Shown in pieces: positions 7,417-14,504 of a stretch of DNA of 20,304 nucleotides. The notes below the pieces were generated by a model. It was not told the origin of the DNA. It made no database searches and saw nothing but the letters and a program-made list of their open reading frames with translations. Location of the stretch: NCBI GenBank assembly GCA_024276815.1, contig JAJRWM010000123.1:1-20304 (forward strand). The letters are read 5' to 3'. Each line of letters begins with the position of its first letter. Positions within the stretch are counted from its first letter, which is position 1. The DNA is from a bacterium (lineage in GTDB: Bacteria; JACRDZ01; JAJRWM01). A program made the position numbers and the translations under genes.

Positions 7417-8574
7417 TTACTTGAGGCGCAACCCATCAATAAAAACCATTTCCACCTTACCCTTGCGGTCAATGACAATCAAGTCCGCCAGTTTATCCAC
7501 TTCAAGGCTGCCAATTCGCTGATCCCAGCCCATCAGCCGGGCCGGATTGAGGCTGGCCATGTTCACCGCTTCATGCAACGGACAACCGGTTAGCTGGGAA
7601 AAGAAAATTACCGCCGTAGGCAGCGTTAGTATGCTGCCGGCAAGTATTCCCCTGATGGTCATCGGAACGCCGTCCTTGATGATGAATTCTTTTCGGTCCA
7701 AAGAAAAACGCTTGGCCTTGGTGCCTAAGGGTTTCATGGCGTCGGTAGCCAGAATGATCCTTTGCGGTCCCTTGCATTTGTAGAGAATATTCAGAACCGC
7801 CGAATGTACGTGAAGCCCATCGGCGATCACTTCGCAGGTGACCCGCTCGTCGTTGAGTAAAACGCCTAACGGACCGGGATTGCGGTGTAGCAGGGGGGGC
7901 AGGCCGTTAAAGATATGAACCGCGTAACTCAAGCCCAGTTCGACAGCTTTTTTGGCGGTCGGGTAATCAGCGTCTGAGTGCCCCAGGCTGACCATGATTT
8001 TATTTCGTTTTAAATATTGACAAAGTTCCAGTCCACTGTCCAGTTCAGGTGCCAGGGTAACAACCTTGATAAAATCATCATACGAGTTTTTTATTTCCTC
8101 GAAGAACTCCGGCCGGAGAAGTCCCAGAGAAGCCGCGGAGTGAATCCCGCGCCGCCGGGGGTTGATCATTGGGCCTTCCAGGTGCGCCCCGGCGATTTTG
8201 GCCCCGATGGAAGAAGCGTTCTTCACCTGCCGCAAGCGGTCAATGGTTTTAATAAGCCGGGGAACAGAAGCGCTTCTCAGGGTGGGCAGAAAAGTGGTGG
8301 TGCCGAAACGGGCAAGGACTTTGGTCATTTTGTTTAAATCACCGACTTCAGCTCCCATGATATCAACCCCGCCGGCGCCATGGATATGCAAATCAATCAA
8401 CCCCGGCAAAACCACCTTGCCGCTGATATCAATTTTTTCCGCTTCTTTGGGCGGGGTAAGCTGATCCTTGACCCTGAGAATACGGTCGCCCTTCAAAAGC
8501 AGGCAACCATTGCGGATAGTTTCATCAGGCGTTACGATATCGCCGCCATGTAAACAACATAATTTTTCAGACAA
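7417..8574 (-). CDS. nagA: N-acetylglucosamine-6-phosphate deacetylase
   Basis: 385 residues. NagA removes acetate from GlcNAc-6-phosphate to give glucosamine-6-phosphate during amino-sugar use or wall recycling. The amidohydrolase metal and catalytic residues are visible: H63 and H65 (DLHIHG), E133 (HLEGP), H199 (LGHS), H220 (HIFNG), H255 (DGLHVH) and catalytic D278 (ATDAM). HRNPGPLG matches the substrate-loop block of the family. The start is a TTG at 8574, supported by ACAGGAG just upstream; no in-frame ATG lies near the N-terminus. No nagB or sugar transporter is in the window, so it stands alone between mfd and an XRE/S24 regulator on the same strand. It has its own promoter, bracketed by repeated operator-like sites. 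Confidence 0.95.
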   Translation of the reverse strand: MSEKLCCLHGGDIVTPDETIRNGCLLLKGDRILRVKDQLTPPKEAEKIDISGKVVLPGLIDLHIHGAGGVDIMGAEVGDLNKMTKVLARFGTTTFLPTLRSASVPRLIKTIDRLRQVKNASSIGAKIAGAHLEGPMINPRRRGIHSAASLGLLRPEFFEEIKNSYDDFIKVVTLAPELDSGLELCQYLKRNKIMVSLGHSDADYPTAKKAVELGLSYAVHIFNGLPPLLHRNPGPLGVLLNDERVTCEVIADGLHVHSAVLNILYKCKGPQRIILATDAMKPLGTKAKRFSLDRKEFIIKDGVPMTIRGILAGSILTLPTAVIFFSQLTGCPLHEAVNMASLNPARLMGWDQRIGSLEVDKLADLIVIDRKGKVEMVFIDGLRLK

Positions 8575-8580
8575 AGTTGA

Positions 8581-8599
8581 CTCCTGTCAGGTTAACAGG
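8581..8599. promoter_or_regulatory. Operator-like repeat, copy 1 (downstream of nagA -10)
   Basis: CTCCTG-TCA-GGTTAACAGG. The core has CCTGT and ACAGG as inverted halves around 7 bases. It covers the predicted start of transcription and the AGGAG ribosome binding site of nagA. Copy 2 at 8647-8662 carries the same two blocks without the TCA spacer. Confidence 0.45.
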
Positions 8600-8602
8600 A
8601 TT

Positions 8603-8631
8603 ATTATAGCTTAACCACGGATCCGGAACAA
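8603..8631 (-). promoter_or_regulatory. Promoter of nagA
   Basis: On the minus strand, TTGTTC (8631-8626) and a perfect TATAAT (8608-8603) are separated by 17 bases. The -35 matches only at TTG and C, so the promoter may be of moderate strength and suited to regulation. It lies about 29 bases upstream of the TTG start. Confidence 0.6.
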
Positions 8632-8646
8632 AACGTTTATCCCGTC

Positions 8647-8662
8647 CTCCTGGGTTAACAGG
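8647..8662. promoter_or_regulatory. Operator-like repeat, copy 2 (upstream of nagA -35)
   Basis: CTCCTGGGTTAACAGG, with CCTG and CAGG halves around 6 bases. It lies about 15 bases upstream of the -35 box. Its start is 66 bases from that of copy 1, so the two bracket the promoter. Confidence 0.45.
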
Positions 8663-8725
8663 GCGGTTATCAAGCGAGCGGCTGTTTATCAATCCGCCCC
8701 CCTCCGTTCACCCGGCGGAGATTGC

Positions 8726-9526
8726 TTATTCGAAATCACGCCAGAGCAGGCTAATCACCCGCCCGATGACGCAGATTTCATCTTTTGACTTGAAGAGCGG
8801 AGGATACCCTGTCTGATTATCGGAAGTTAAAACAACCTGACCGTTATTCTCTCCGGCCAAACGTTTAAGCGCGATGGAACGATCAAACTGGAACAAACCG
8901 ATCCGACCCGGTTCAACTTCGCCTTTACAGATCACGACAATGTCCTTTTTCTGAATGGCGGGCGCCATAGAATTGTCGCTGGCTGATACGGCAAAGCAGT
9001 GAGGCGTGCCCTTGCCGGGAAACAGAACAACCGGATATTTTGACACTTTGGCGTTGTCAAAGTTCAAACCGTTTTCCATGGCTTTGATTAATGACGCCGG
9101 GTCATAATAGGGAACTTTCTGGTATTCATTGCCCAAATCCTCAATCGCCACAGTATCGAAATAAGAGGGTTTGCCCTTCCAGACGGTACAGCCCAACTCC
9201 TTGAGTTTCGCCAGCATTTCCGCTTCGGTAGGGCCTTCATAGATATGTTTGAATTCGTCAGGGACCTGCTCCCGGAGACACCCCATGTAAAAGCGCTTGG
9301 CATCTTCAATATTAAGCACTTCCGCTAATTTCAAGGTCGTGCCGAGGCCGGGATACCTTACGCCGGTTTCTATGTTGCTGATGTATTCCGGTTTGCAACC
9401 CACCTGTTCAGCCACCTCTTTCTGCTTCAATCCCAATCTTTCTCTTTTTTCACGACAAAGTTCACCAAACTTCATTTTGATTCGACATTTATCCTTCCTG
9501 AAGGATCGCCTTGATCTCGCTTTCAT
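8726..9526 (-). CDS. XRE-family regulator with S24 (LexA/CI-like) peptidase domain
   Basis: 266 residues from the ATG at 9526. The helix-turn-helix is at about 19-75 (LCREKRERLGLKQKEVAEQ, then EYISNIETGVRYPGL), a typical Cro/CI-type DNA-binding domain. The C-terminal half is an S24 fold with Ser186 (DNSMAP) and Lys221 (IALKRL) in the positions of the catalytic dyad, followed by VVLTSDNQTGYPPL. I see no Ala-Gly cleavage site in the linker, so self-cleavage as in LexA is uncertain; the fold may act only in dimerisation. Two starts are possible: 9526 (GAAGGA 12 bases upstream) or 9475 (MKFGEL, nearer the usual HTH start, with AGGAAGG 17 bases upstream). The basic 17-residue extension may not be translated. 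No phage genes are nearby. Being just upstream of nagA on the same strand, it is a candidate regulator of nagA or of itself. Confidence 0.9.
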   Translation of the reverse strand: MKARSRRSFRKDKCRIKMKFGELCREKRERLGLKQKEVAEQVGCKPEYISNIETGVRYPGLGTTLKLAEVLNIEDAKRFYMGCLREQVPDEFKHIYEGPTEAEMLAKLKELGCTVWKGKPSYFDTVAIEDLGNEYQKVPYYDPASLIKAMENGLNFDNAKVSKYPVVLFPGKGTPHCFAVSASDNSMAPAIQKKDIVVICKGEVEPGRIGLFQFDRSIALKRLAGENNGQVVLTSDNQTGYPPLFKSKDEICVIGRVISLLWRDFE

Positions 9527-9558
9527 AGCAGCGGCGGATCCTTCGTTTATTCTTTTTC

Positions 9559-9587
9559 ATTATACATCTTTCTTTATATTTTGTCCA
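9559..9587 (-). promoter_or_regulatory. Strong promoter of the XRE/S24 gene
   Basis: On the minus strand, TGGACA (9587-9582) and TATAAT (9564-9559) are separated by exactly 17 bases: five of six and six of six matches to the sigma-70 consensus. Transcription would begin about 25 bases before the ATG at 9526, leaving room for the GAAGGA site and favouring the longer form of the protein. Confidence 0.7.
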
Positions 9588-9718
9588 CTTTTGACTAACG
9601 CCGGGAGGATATCCAGCTCAGACTCTTTTACCGCGCGTCGCCTTTTATGGTAAAATATTCTTTCCCAATTAAAGATCGGAAATCAGCTTGTTTTTCAGTG
9701 AAAAAGGTATCAGGTAAA

Positions 9719-10714
9719 ATGAACTGGCGGAAACTTCTGCTTCAGAAAAAAATAAAACCTTATTTTGAAAAGGTTCTGGATAACGGCAAACTCCATCACG
9801 CCTATTTATTCAGCGGGCCGGGCGGAGTCGGCAAACGAACCTTCGCGAAACTACTGGCCCGGAAACTAAACTGCCTGGCTCCCGAAACAGATGACGAGCA
9901 AACCTGCCGGCAATGCCTGAAGATTCTGCATAACAATCATCCCGACGTTCAGGTACTCGCGCCCGACGGCGCTTTCATAAAAATCAACCAGATCAGGAAA
10001 GTTATCAGCGACGCTAACCTGAAGCCGCTCGAGGGCAGGAAAAAAGTTTACATCATTACCCGGGCGGACCAGCTCAAAACAGAAGCCGCCAACGCCCTGC
10101 TGAAAGTTTTGGAAGAACCAAACCCCAACGTTCTCTTCATCTTAACCAGTGATAAACCCTTTTCTTTGCTGCCCACGATTATTTCCCGTTGCCTGATGAT
10201 AAACTTTACCCGGCTGAGCAATCAGGAAATTGAGGAACACTTGATTAATCACTATCACCTGCCGGCGAGTGAGGCCGCTCAGGCGGCGCTTTTGGCAGAC
10301 GGCCGGATCGGCCGGGCGGTTGGCTTGCTGGATTCGGACAAAAAGAATGAACGATCTGATTTTTTAAATTTATTTCTCGGTCTGCTGACGGCGGACTCTT
10401 TTCTTAATTACTACAAGCTTATTGGAGAATTACTGGCCGGAACGAAAGAGGAAACAGGAGAAAGGATGCGTTTTTTTACCGGCTGGTTGCGCGACCTGAT
10501 TCTCCTGCAAATGGGCGTTGATGGTCTTTTACTTAATAGCGATCAGGTTGCAAGTCTCCAGAAAATAAAATATCGTTTCCCCAGGGAGGCGTTGGAAAAT
10601 TTGATATACAGAATCAATGGGTTTTGCCAGTTGCAAACTGTCAATCTTAATCAAACACTGTATCTGGAAAACACCTTTCGGGCGTTATTCCTGGATACCA
10701 GGAGAGCGATATGA
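9719..10714 (+). CDS. holB: DNA polymerase III clamp-loader subunit delta'
   Basis: 331 residues from the ATG at 9719 (MNWRKLL). An in-frame ATG at 9647 adds 24 residues that do not fit the family. Delta' is the stator of the clamp loader that places the sliding clamp on primed DNA. Walker A is GPGGVGKR at 33-40, the LLKVLEEP block at 127-134, and the SRC motif at 156-158 (IISRC). The zinc region reads NC...TCRQC followed by NHPDV: three of the usual four Cys ligands are present and a Glu stands where the second Cys normally is, so zinc may be lost or bound differently. The stop overlaps the start of ricT as ATGA, indicating coupled translation. Confidence 0.93.
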   Translation: MNWRKLLLQKKIKPYFEKVLDNGKLHHAYLFSGPGGVGKRTFAKLLARKLNCLAPETDDEQTCRQCLKILHNNHPDVQVLAPDGAFIKINQIRKVISDANLKPLEGRKKVYIITRADQLKTEAANALLKVLEEPNPNVLFILTSDKPFSLLPTIISRCLMINFTRLSNQEIEEHLINHYHLPASEAAQAALLADGRIGRAVGLLDSDKKNERSDFLNLFLGLLTADSFLNYYKLIGELLAGTKEETGERMRFFTGWLRDLILLQMGVDGLLLNSDQVASLQKIKYRFPREALENLIYRINGFCQLQTVNLNQTLYLENTFRALFLDTRRAI

Positions 10715-11568
10715 GTTTAGTTGTCGGTATAAAATTTCGTAACGTCGGTAAAATATATTACTTCGATCCGGCAGGCAATGATCTGAAAAAAAACGAGCAC
10801 TGCCTGGTTGAAACAGAAAACGGCAAGGTTTTAGGCACGGTTGTTTTCCCGGAAAAAGAAATTGACGACGAGGAGGTCGTCTCTCCTTTAAAAAGGGTTC
10901 TCCGGGCGGCGTCAAAAAAAGACCTGGCCAGGCTTGAGGAAAACCGGGCGCTGGAAAAAGAGGCTTACAGGATATGTCAGGCAAAGATTAAAGACCGTGA
11001 GTTGCCGATGAAGCTGGTCAACGTCGAATACGCTTTCGACAAGAGCAAGATTACTTTTTATTTCACCGCCGACGGTCGGATCGACTTCCGGGAATTGGTC
11101 AAGGATTTAGCCTATGTCTTTAAAACCAGGATCGATTTAAGACAAATTGGAGTGCGGGACGAAGCGAAAAAGCACGGCGGCTACGCGACCTGCGGGCGGG
11201 AATATGGTTGTTCCAGTTGGCTTTCCGAGTTCGCCACGGTTTCCATCCGCATGGCCAAGGAACAAAACCTGGTTTTGAACCCGTCGAAAATATCCGGCAC
11301 TTGCGGACGGCTGATGTGCTGCTTGATGTATGAATATAACACTTACCGGTCTTTACGTAAAACGCTGCCTAAAATCGGCAGCATAATTAATACTAAAACG
11401 GGGCAGGCCAAAGTCAAGCGTCTTGATATTCTTCAGGAAAAGATCTGGGTCTTGCTGGAAAACCACGAAGAAGCCTGCCTGTCCAGGGACGATATAATTT
11501 CAGTCGCAAACAGCGATAACCAGCCGGAAAGACCAAGGCCGAATCATAAGAAGGGCAAAAAAAGATGA
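10711..11568 (+). CDS. ricT: PSP1-domain iron-sulfur protein (RicT/YaaT)
   Basis: 285 residues. In Bacillus, RicT (YaaT) acts with RicA and RicF in a complex carrying [4Fe-4S] clusters that promotes RNase Y-dependent mRNA maturation. The family signature is here: GGYATCGREYGCSSW at about 156-170, MAKEQNLVLNPSKISG, and TCGRLMCCLMYE at about 197-208. Visible Cys are C161, C167, C198, C203 and C204. The first motif normally reads CGR-x-x-CC; here the first Cys of that pair is Gly166. The C-terminus is a basic tail (PNHKKGKKR). It overlaps holB upstream and metG downstream by 4 bases each, so holB-ricT-metG is a tightly coupled operon, an order common in Firmicutes and some Desulfobacterota. Confidence 0.93.
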   Translation: MSLVVGIKFRNVGKIYYFDPAGNDLKKNEHCLVETENGKVLGTVVFPEKEIDDEEVVSPLKRVLRAASKKDLARLEENRALEKEAYRICQAKIKDRELPMKLVNVEYAFDKSKITFYFTADGRIDFRELVKDLAYVFKTRIDLRQIGVRDEAKKHGGYATCGREYGCSSWLSEFATVSIRMAKEQNLVLNPSKISGTCGRLMCCLMYEYNTYRSLRKTLPKIGSIINTKTGQAKVKRLDILQEKIWVLLENHEEACLSRDDIISVANSDNQPERPRPNHKKGKKR

Positions 11569-13106
11569 CCACGGACAAGAAATCATATTATCTGACCACG
11601 CCTCTTTATTACGTTAACGGCAAGCCGCATATCGGTCATGCTTATACCACCGTTGTCGCCGACACCCTGGCTCGCTACCATCGGCTTAAAGGCGAGGATG
11701 TTTTTTTCCTGACGGGAACCGATGAACACGGCCAGAAGGTTGAAGGGGAAGCGCGGTCCCGCGGGGTTAAAACGCAGGAGTTGGTCGATGAAATGGCGCT
11801 GGAGTTTAAAGATGTCTGGCAGAAGCTGGGGATAACCTTCGACCGCTTTATCCGCACCACCGAGTCCGCGCATATTGATACAGTACAAAAACTCATCAGG
11901 AAGATTTATGACAACGGCTATATCTACCCCGGCGATTACCAGGGCTGGTACTGCACACCGTGCGAGACCTACTGGACGGAAGAGCAGATGGACGAAGGCA
12001 AGGTTTGCCCCGATTGCAAAAGACCGACCGCAATGCTTTCCGAAAAAAGTTATTTCTTCAAGCTGTCAGCTTTCGCCGAGCCATTACTTCGGTTAATTGA
12101 AAAGAACCCGAATTTTGTGCGGCCGGCGACCCGTCTTAACGAAATTGTCAGTTTTATTAAAATGGGGCTGAACGATCTGAGCATCAGCCGCTCCAGCTTT
12201 GAGTGGGGCATACCGGTTCCCTTTGATGAGGACTATATCATTTACGTTTGGTTCGACGCCCTGATCAACTATATCTCCGGCGTTGACTATCTTAACGAGG
12301 GCGACGTTTTCAAGAAATACTGGCCGGCTGACGTTCACTTGATTGGCAAAGATATTATCAAGTTCCACGCGGTCATCTGGCCGGCGATGCTGATGGCCGC
12401 CGGTCTGGAACCGCCCAAGCAGATTTACGCTCACGGCTGGTGGACTACCGCCGGCGGCAAAATGTCCAAGTCCAGGGGTAACGTTATCGACCCCATGAAC
12501 GTGGTTGATGAATACGGGGTAGACATCTTTCGTTATTTTATCTTGCGGGAAATACCCTTTGGCCTGGACGGCAGCTTCACCAAGGAAGCCCTGATTCTCA
12601 GAACCAACGCGGACCTGGCCAACGATCTGGGCAACCTGTTGCACCGGAGCGGGGCCATGCTGAAAAAATACTCCGCCTCCAGGCTAACCCGGACAATCAG
12701 CAGTCATCCTGACGACCGGGAACTAATCAAGCGAGCGGTTAACCTGCCGGGAAAGGTTGATGAAAAGATGGCCGACCTTCAATTCAGCCTCGCGCTGAAA
12801 GAAATCTGGGAAGTCATTGGCCTGGCGAACAAATATATTGACACCATGGCCCCCTGGAAGCTGTTTAAATCAGGACAGCATGACCGTCTCGATGAAGTCA
12901 TGTACAATATCTTTGAATTGTTGCGGATTGTCTGTATTATGATCTCTCCTTTTATTCCGGGAACCGCGGAGGAGCTTTGGTCCCGTATCGGGAACAGTGA
13001 TTCTCTGGCAAAGCAAACTTTTGCAAACGCGGGCGAGTGGGGGAAGCTGCCTTACAGCGCCACTGTCTCTGTAAAAGACCCGCTCTTCCCCAGGATTGAA
13101 GTCTAG
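11565..13106 (+). CDS. metG: Methionyl-tRNA synthetase
   Basis: 513 residues. It charges tRNA-Met with methionine at the expense of ATP. The class I signatures are HIGH at 22-25 and KMSKS at 299-303. A zinc knuckle has C130, C133, C148 and C151 (WYCTPCETYW and VCPDCKRP). The helical anticodon-binding domain follows and the protein ends soon after it. The C-terminal EMAPII-like tRNA-binding domain found in many homologues of about 650 residues is absent; this is a known natural short form. The ATG overlaps the ricT stop and the TAG stop is 2 bases before the next ATG. Confidence 0.97.
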   Translation: MTTDKKSYYLTTPLYYVNGKPHIGHAYTTVVADTLARYHRLKGEDVFFLTGTDEHGQKVEGEARSRGVKTQELVDEMALEFKDVWQKLGITFDRFIRTTESAHIDTVQKLIRKIYDNGYIYPGDYQGWYCTPCETYWTEEQMDEGKVCPDCKRPTAMLSEKSYFFKLSAFAEPLLRLIEKNPNFVRPATRLNEIVSFIKMGLNDLSISRSSFEWGIPVPFDEDYIIYVWFDALINYISGVDYLNEGDVFKKYWPADVHLIGKDIIKFHAVIWPAMLMAAGLEPPKQIYAHGWWTTAGGKMSKSRGNVIDPMNVVDEYGVDIFRYFILREIPFGLDGSFTKEALILRTNADLANDLGNLLHRSGAMLKKYSASRLTRTISSHPDDRELIKRAVNLPGKVDEKMADLQFSLALKEIWEVIGLANKYIDTMAPWKLFKSGQHDRLDEVMYNIFELLRIVCIMISPFIPGTAEELWSRIGNSDSLAKQTFANAGEWGKLPYSATVSVKDPLFPRIEV

Positions 13107-13108
13107 TC

Positions 13109-14485
13109 ATGTTGGTCGATACCCATATCCATCTGGATTTGAAGGAATTCAAGGCCGATCGTCAGGATGTTATCGAGCGCTCGTTTAAAGAGGGCTTCGT
13201 CCGATTAATAAATGTTGGCCTCAACCCCCAATCGATCGCCGCGTCAAAAAAGCTGGCTGAAGATAACGAACAGGTTTATTTTACGAGCGGCTTTCATCCC
13301 CACGACGTAAAAAACATAACCGCCGCGGACTGGCATTTTCTGGAAGTGGCCGCGGAGCATCCCAAAGCGGTCGCGGTTGGCGAAACCGGGCTTGATTTTT
13401 ATCGGAACATCTCACCTCGCGAGCTTCAAATCAGCGCCTTCCGCCGCCAGCTCGAACTGGCGAAAAAATTAAACAAGCCGGTGGTGATTCACAGCCGGGA
13501 CGCTATGGCTGACACTCTCAAGATAATCAGGGAGATTGGTTTAAGCGAGCGGGGCGGCGTCATGCATTGCTTCAGCGGTAATTATGACGACTTCCTCGCC
13601 TGCGCCGCTCAAGGCTTACACATATCTTTGGGAGGCCCTCTGACCTACCGCAGGAATGACGAACTGCGTGAAATTGTTAAAAAGATACCGCTCGACGCCT
13701 TGCTTTTGGAGACAGACGCTCCTTACCTGGCCCCGCAAAGTAAACGAGGGCGGCGCAACGAACCGGTATTTCTCAGCGAAGTCGTCGCGCTGATCGCTGA
13801 ATTAAAAGGACTGAGCGAGGCTGACGTTAAACGAATAACCACGACCAACGCCGAAAAGCTTTTTTCCCTCGGGATCAACATTCCTTCCGAGACCATCGCC
13901 TATCCGATCCGTAATTCCTTGTACCTGAATATTACCAGTAAATGCACCAACAGTTGCTTCTTCTGTGTCCGTTTTCAAAAGGACCTGCTCAAGGGTTATA
14001 ATCTCTTCCTGGAGCACGAACCGACTGTTGAGGAAATCATCAGGGCGCTTGGCGATTTGCCCAGTCAATACAAAGAAGTCGTTTTCTGCGGTTATGGCGA
14101 GCCTACAGTTCGCCTTGACGAGTTGCTGGAAGTTGCCCGCTATGTTAAAGAACGTTTTAAAAAACCGGTCCGTATCAACACTAATGGCCATTTCTACCTG
14201 CTGCACGACAAAAAACGTTTAAAGGAATTGCAGGGACTTATCGACTCGCTGTCCATAAGTTTCAACACCGCCGATTCGGAACAATACCGCAAGATATGTC
14301 TACCCCGGTTCGAGGGCGATGTCTTGCAAAGTGTAATAGAATTCAGCAAAGACGCCAAGGAGATTATCCCGCAAGTTACCATTACCGCCCTGAACTTGCC
14401 TGAAGTCGATCTCAAGGCGGTAGCGACCCTGGCCAGGGAATTAAAGGTTCATTTTCGCCGGCGTAAAATCAATGAAGCCGGCTAA
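13109..14485 (+). CDS. TatD-family metal-dependent hydrolase fused to a radical SAM domain
   Basis: 458 residues in two domains. Residues 1-255 are a TatD-type 3'-5' DNase/hydrolase barrel with metal ligands H6 and H8 (DTHIHLD), E92 (VGETGLDFY), H128 (HSRDA), H153 (MHCFSG) and D203 (LLETDAPYLAP). Residues 266-458 are a radical SAM domain with C279, C283 and C286 (CTNSCFFC) to bind [4Fe-4S] and GYGEPT at 328-333, the usual SAM-binding region. No frameshift separates them. In many bacteria these are two adjacent genes (tatD and a TatD-associated radical SAM protein); single-chain fusions are known in some anaerobes. What the radical SAM half does is not established. It starts 2 bases after metG, in the same operon. 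The TatD activity is inferred from conserved ligands. Confidence 0.93.
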   Translation: MLVDTHIHLDLKEFKADRQDVIERSFKEGFVRLINVGLNPQSIAASKKLAEDNEQVYFTSGFHPHDVKNITAADWHFLEVAAEHPKAVAVGETGLDFYRNISPRELQISAFRRQLELAKKLNKPVVIHSRDAMADTLKIIREIGLSERGGVMHCFSGNYDDFLACAAQGLHISLGGPLTYRRNDELREIVKKIPLDALLLETDAPYLAPQSKRGRRNEPVFLSEVVALIAELKGLSEADVKRITTTNAEKLFSLGINIPSETIAYPIRNSLYLNITSKCTNSCFFCVRFQKDLLKGYNLFLEHEPTVEEIIRALGDLPSQYKEVVFCGYGEPTVRLDELLEVARYVKERFKKPVRINTNGHFYLLHDKKRLKELQGLIDSLSISFNTADSEQYRKICLPRFEGDVLQSVIEFSKDAKEIIPQVTITALNLPEVDLKAVATLARELKVHFRRRKINEAG

Positions 14486-14504
14486 ACATAAAGGAGAGTA
14501 AAAT

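Noticed and set aside
8726-9526. Prophage repressor marking an integrated phage
   Set aside because: The XRE/S24 gene is flanked by nagA and holB with no integrase, Cro-like gene, structural genes or attachment repeats.
12093-12644. Minus-strand open frame of 183 codons inside metG
   Set aside because: Antisense to the KMSKS-containing catalytic core of a clear methionyl-tRNA synthetase; no independent support.
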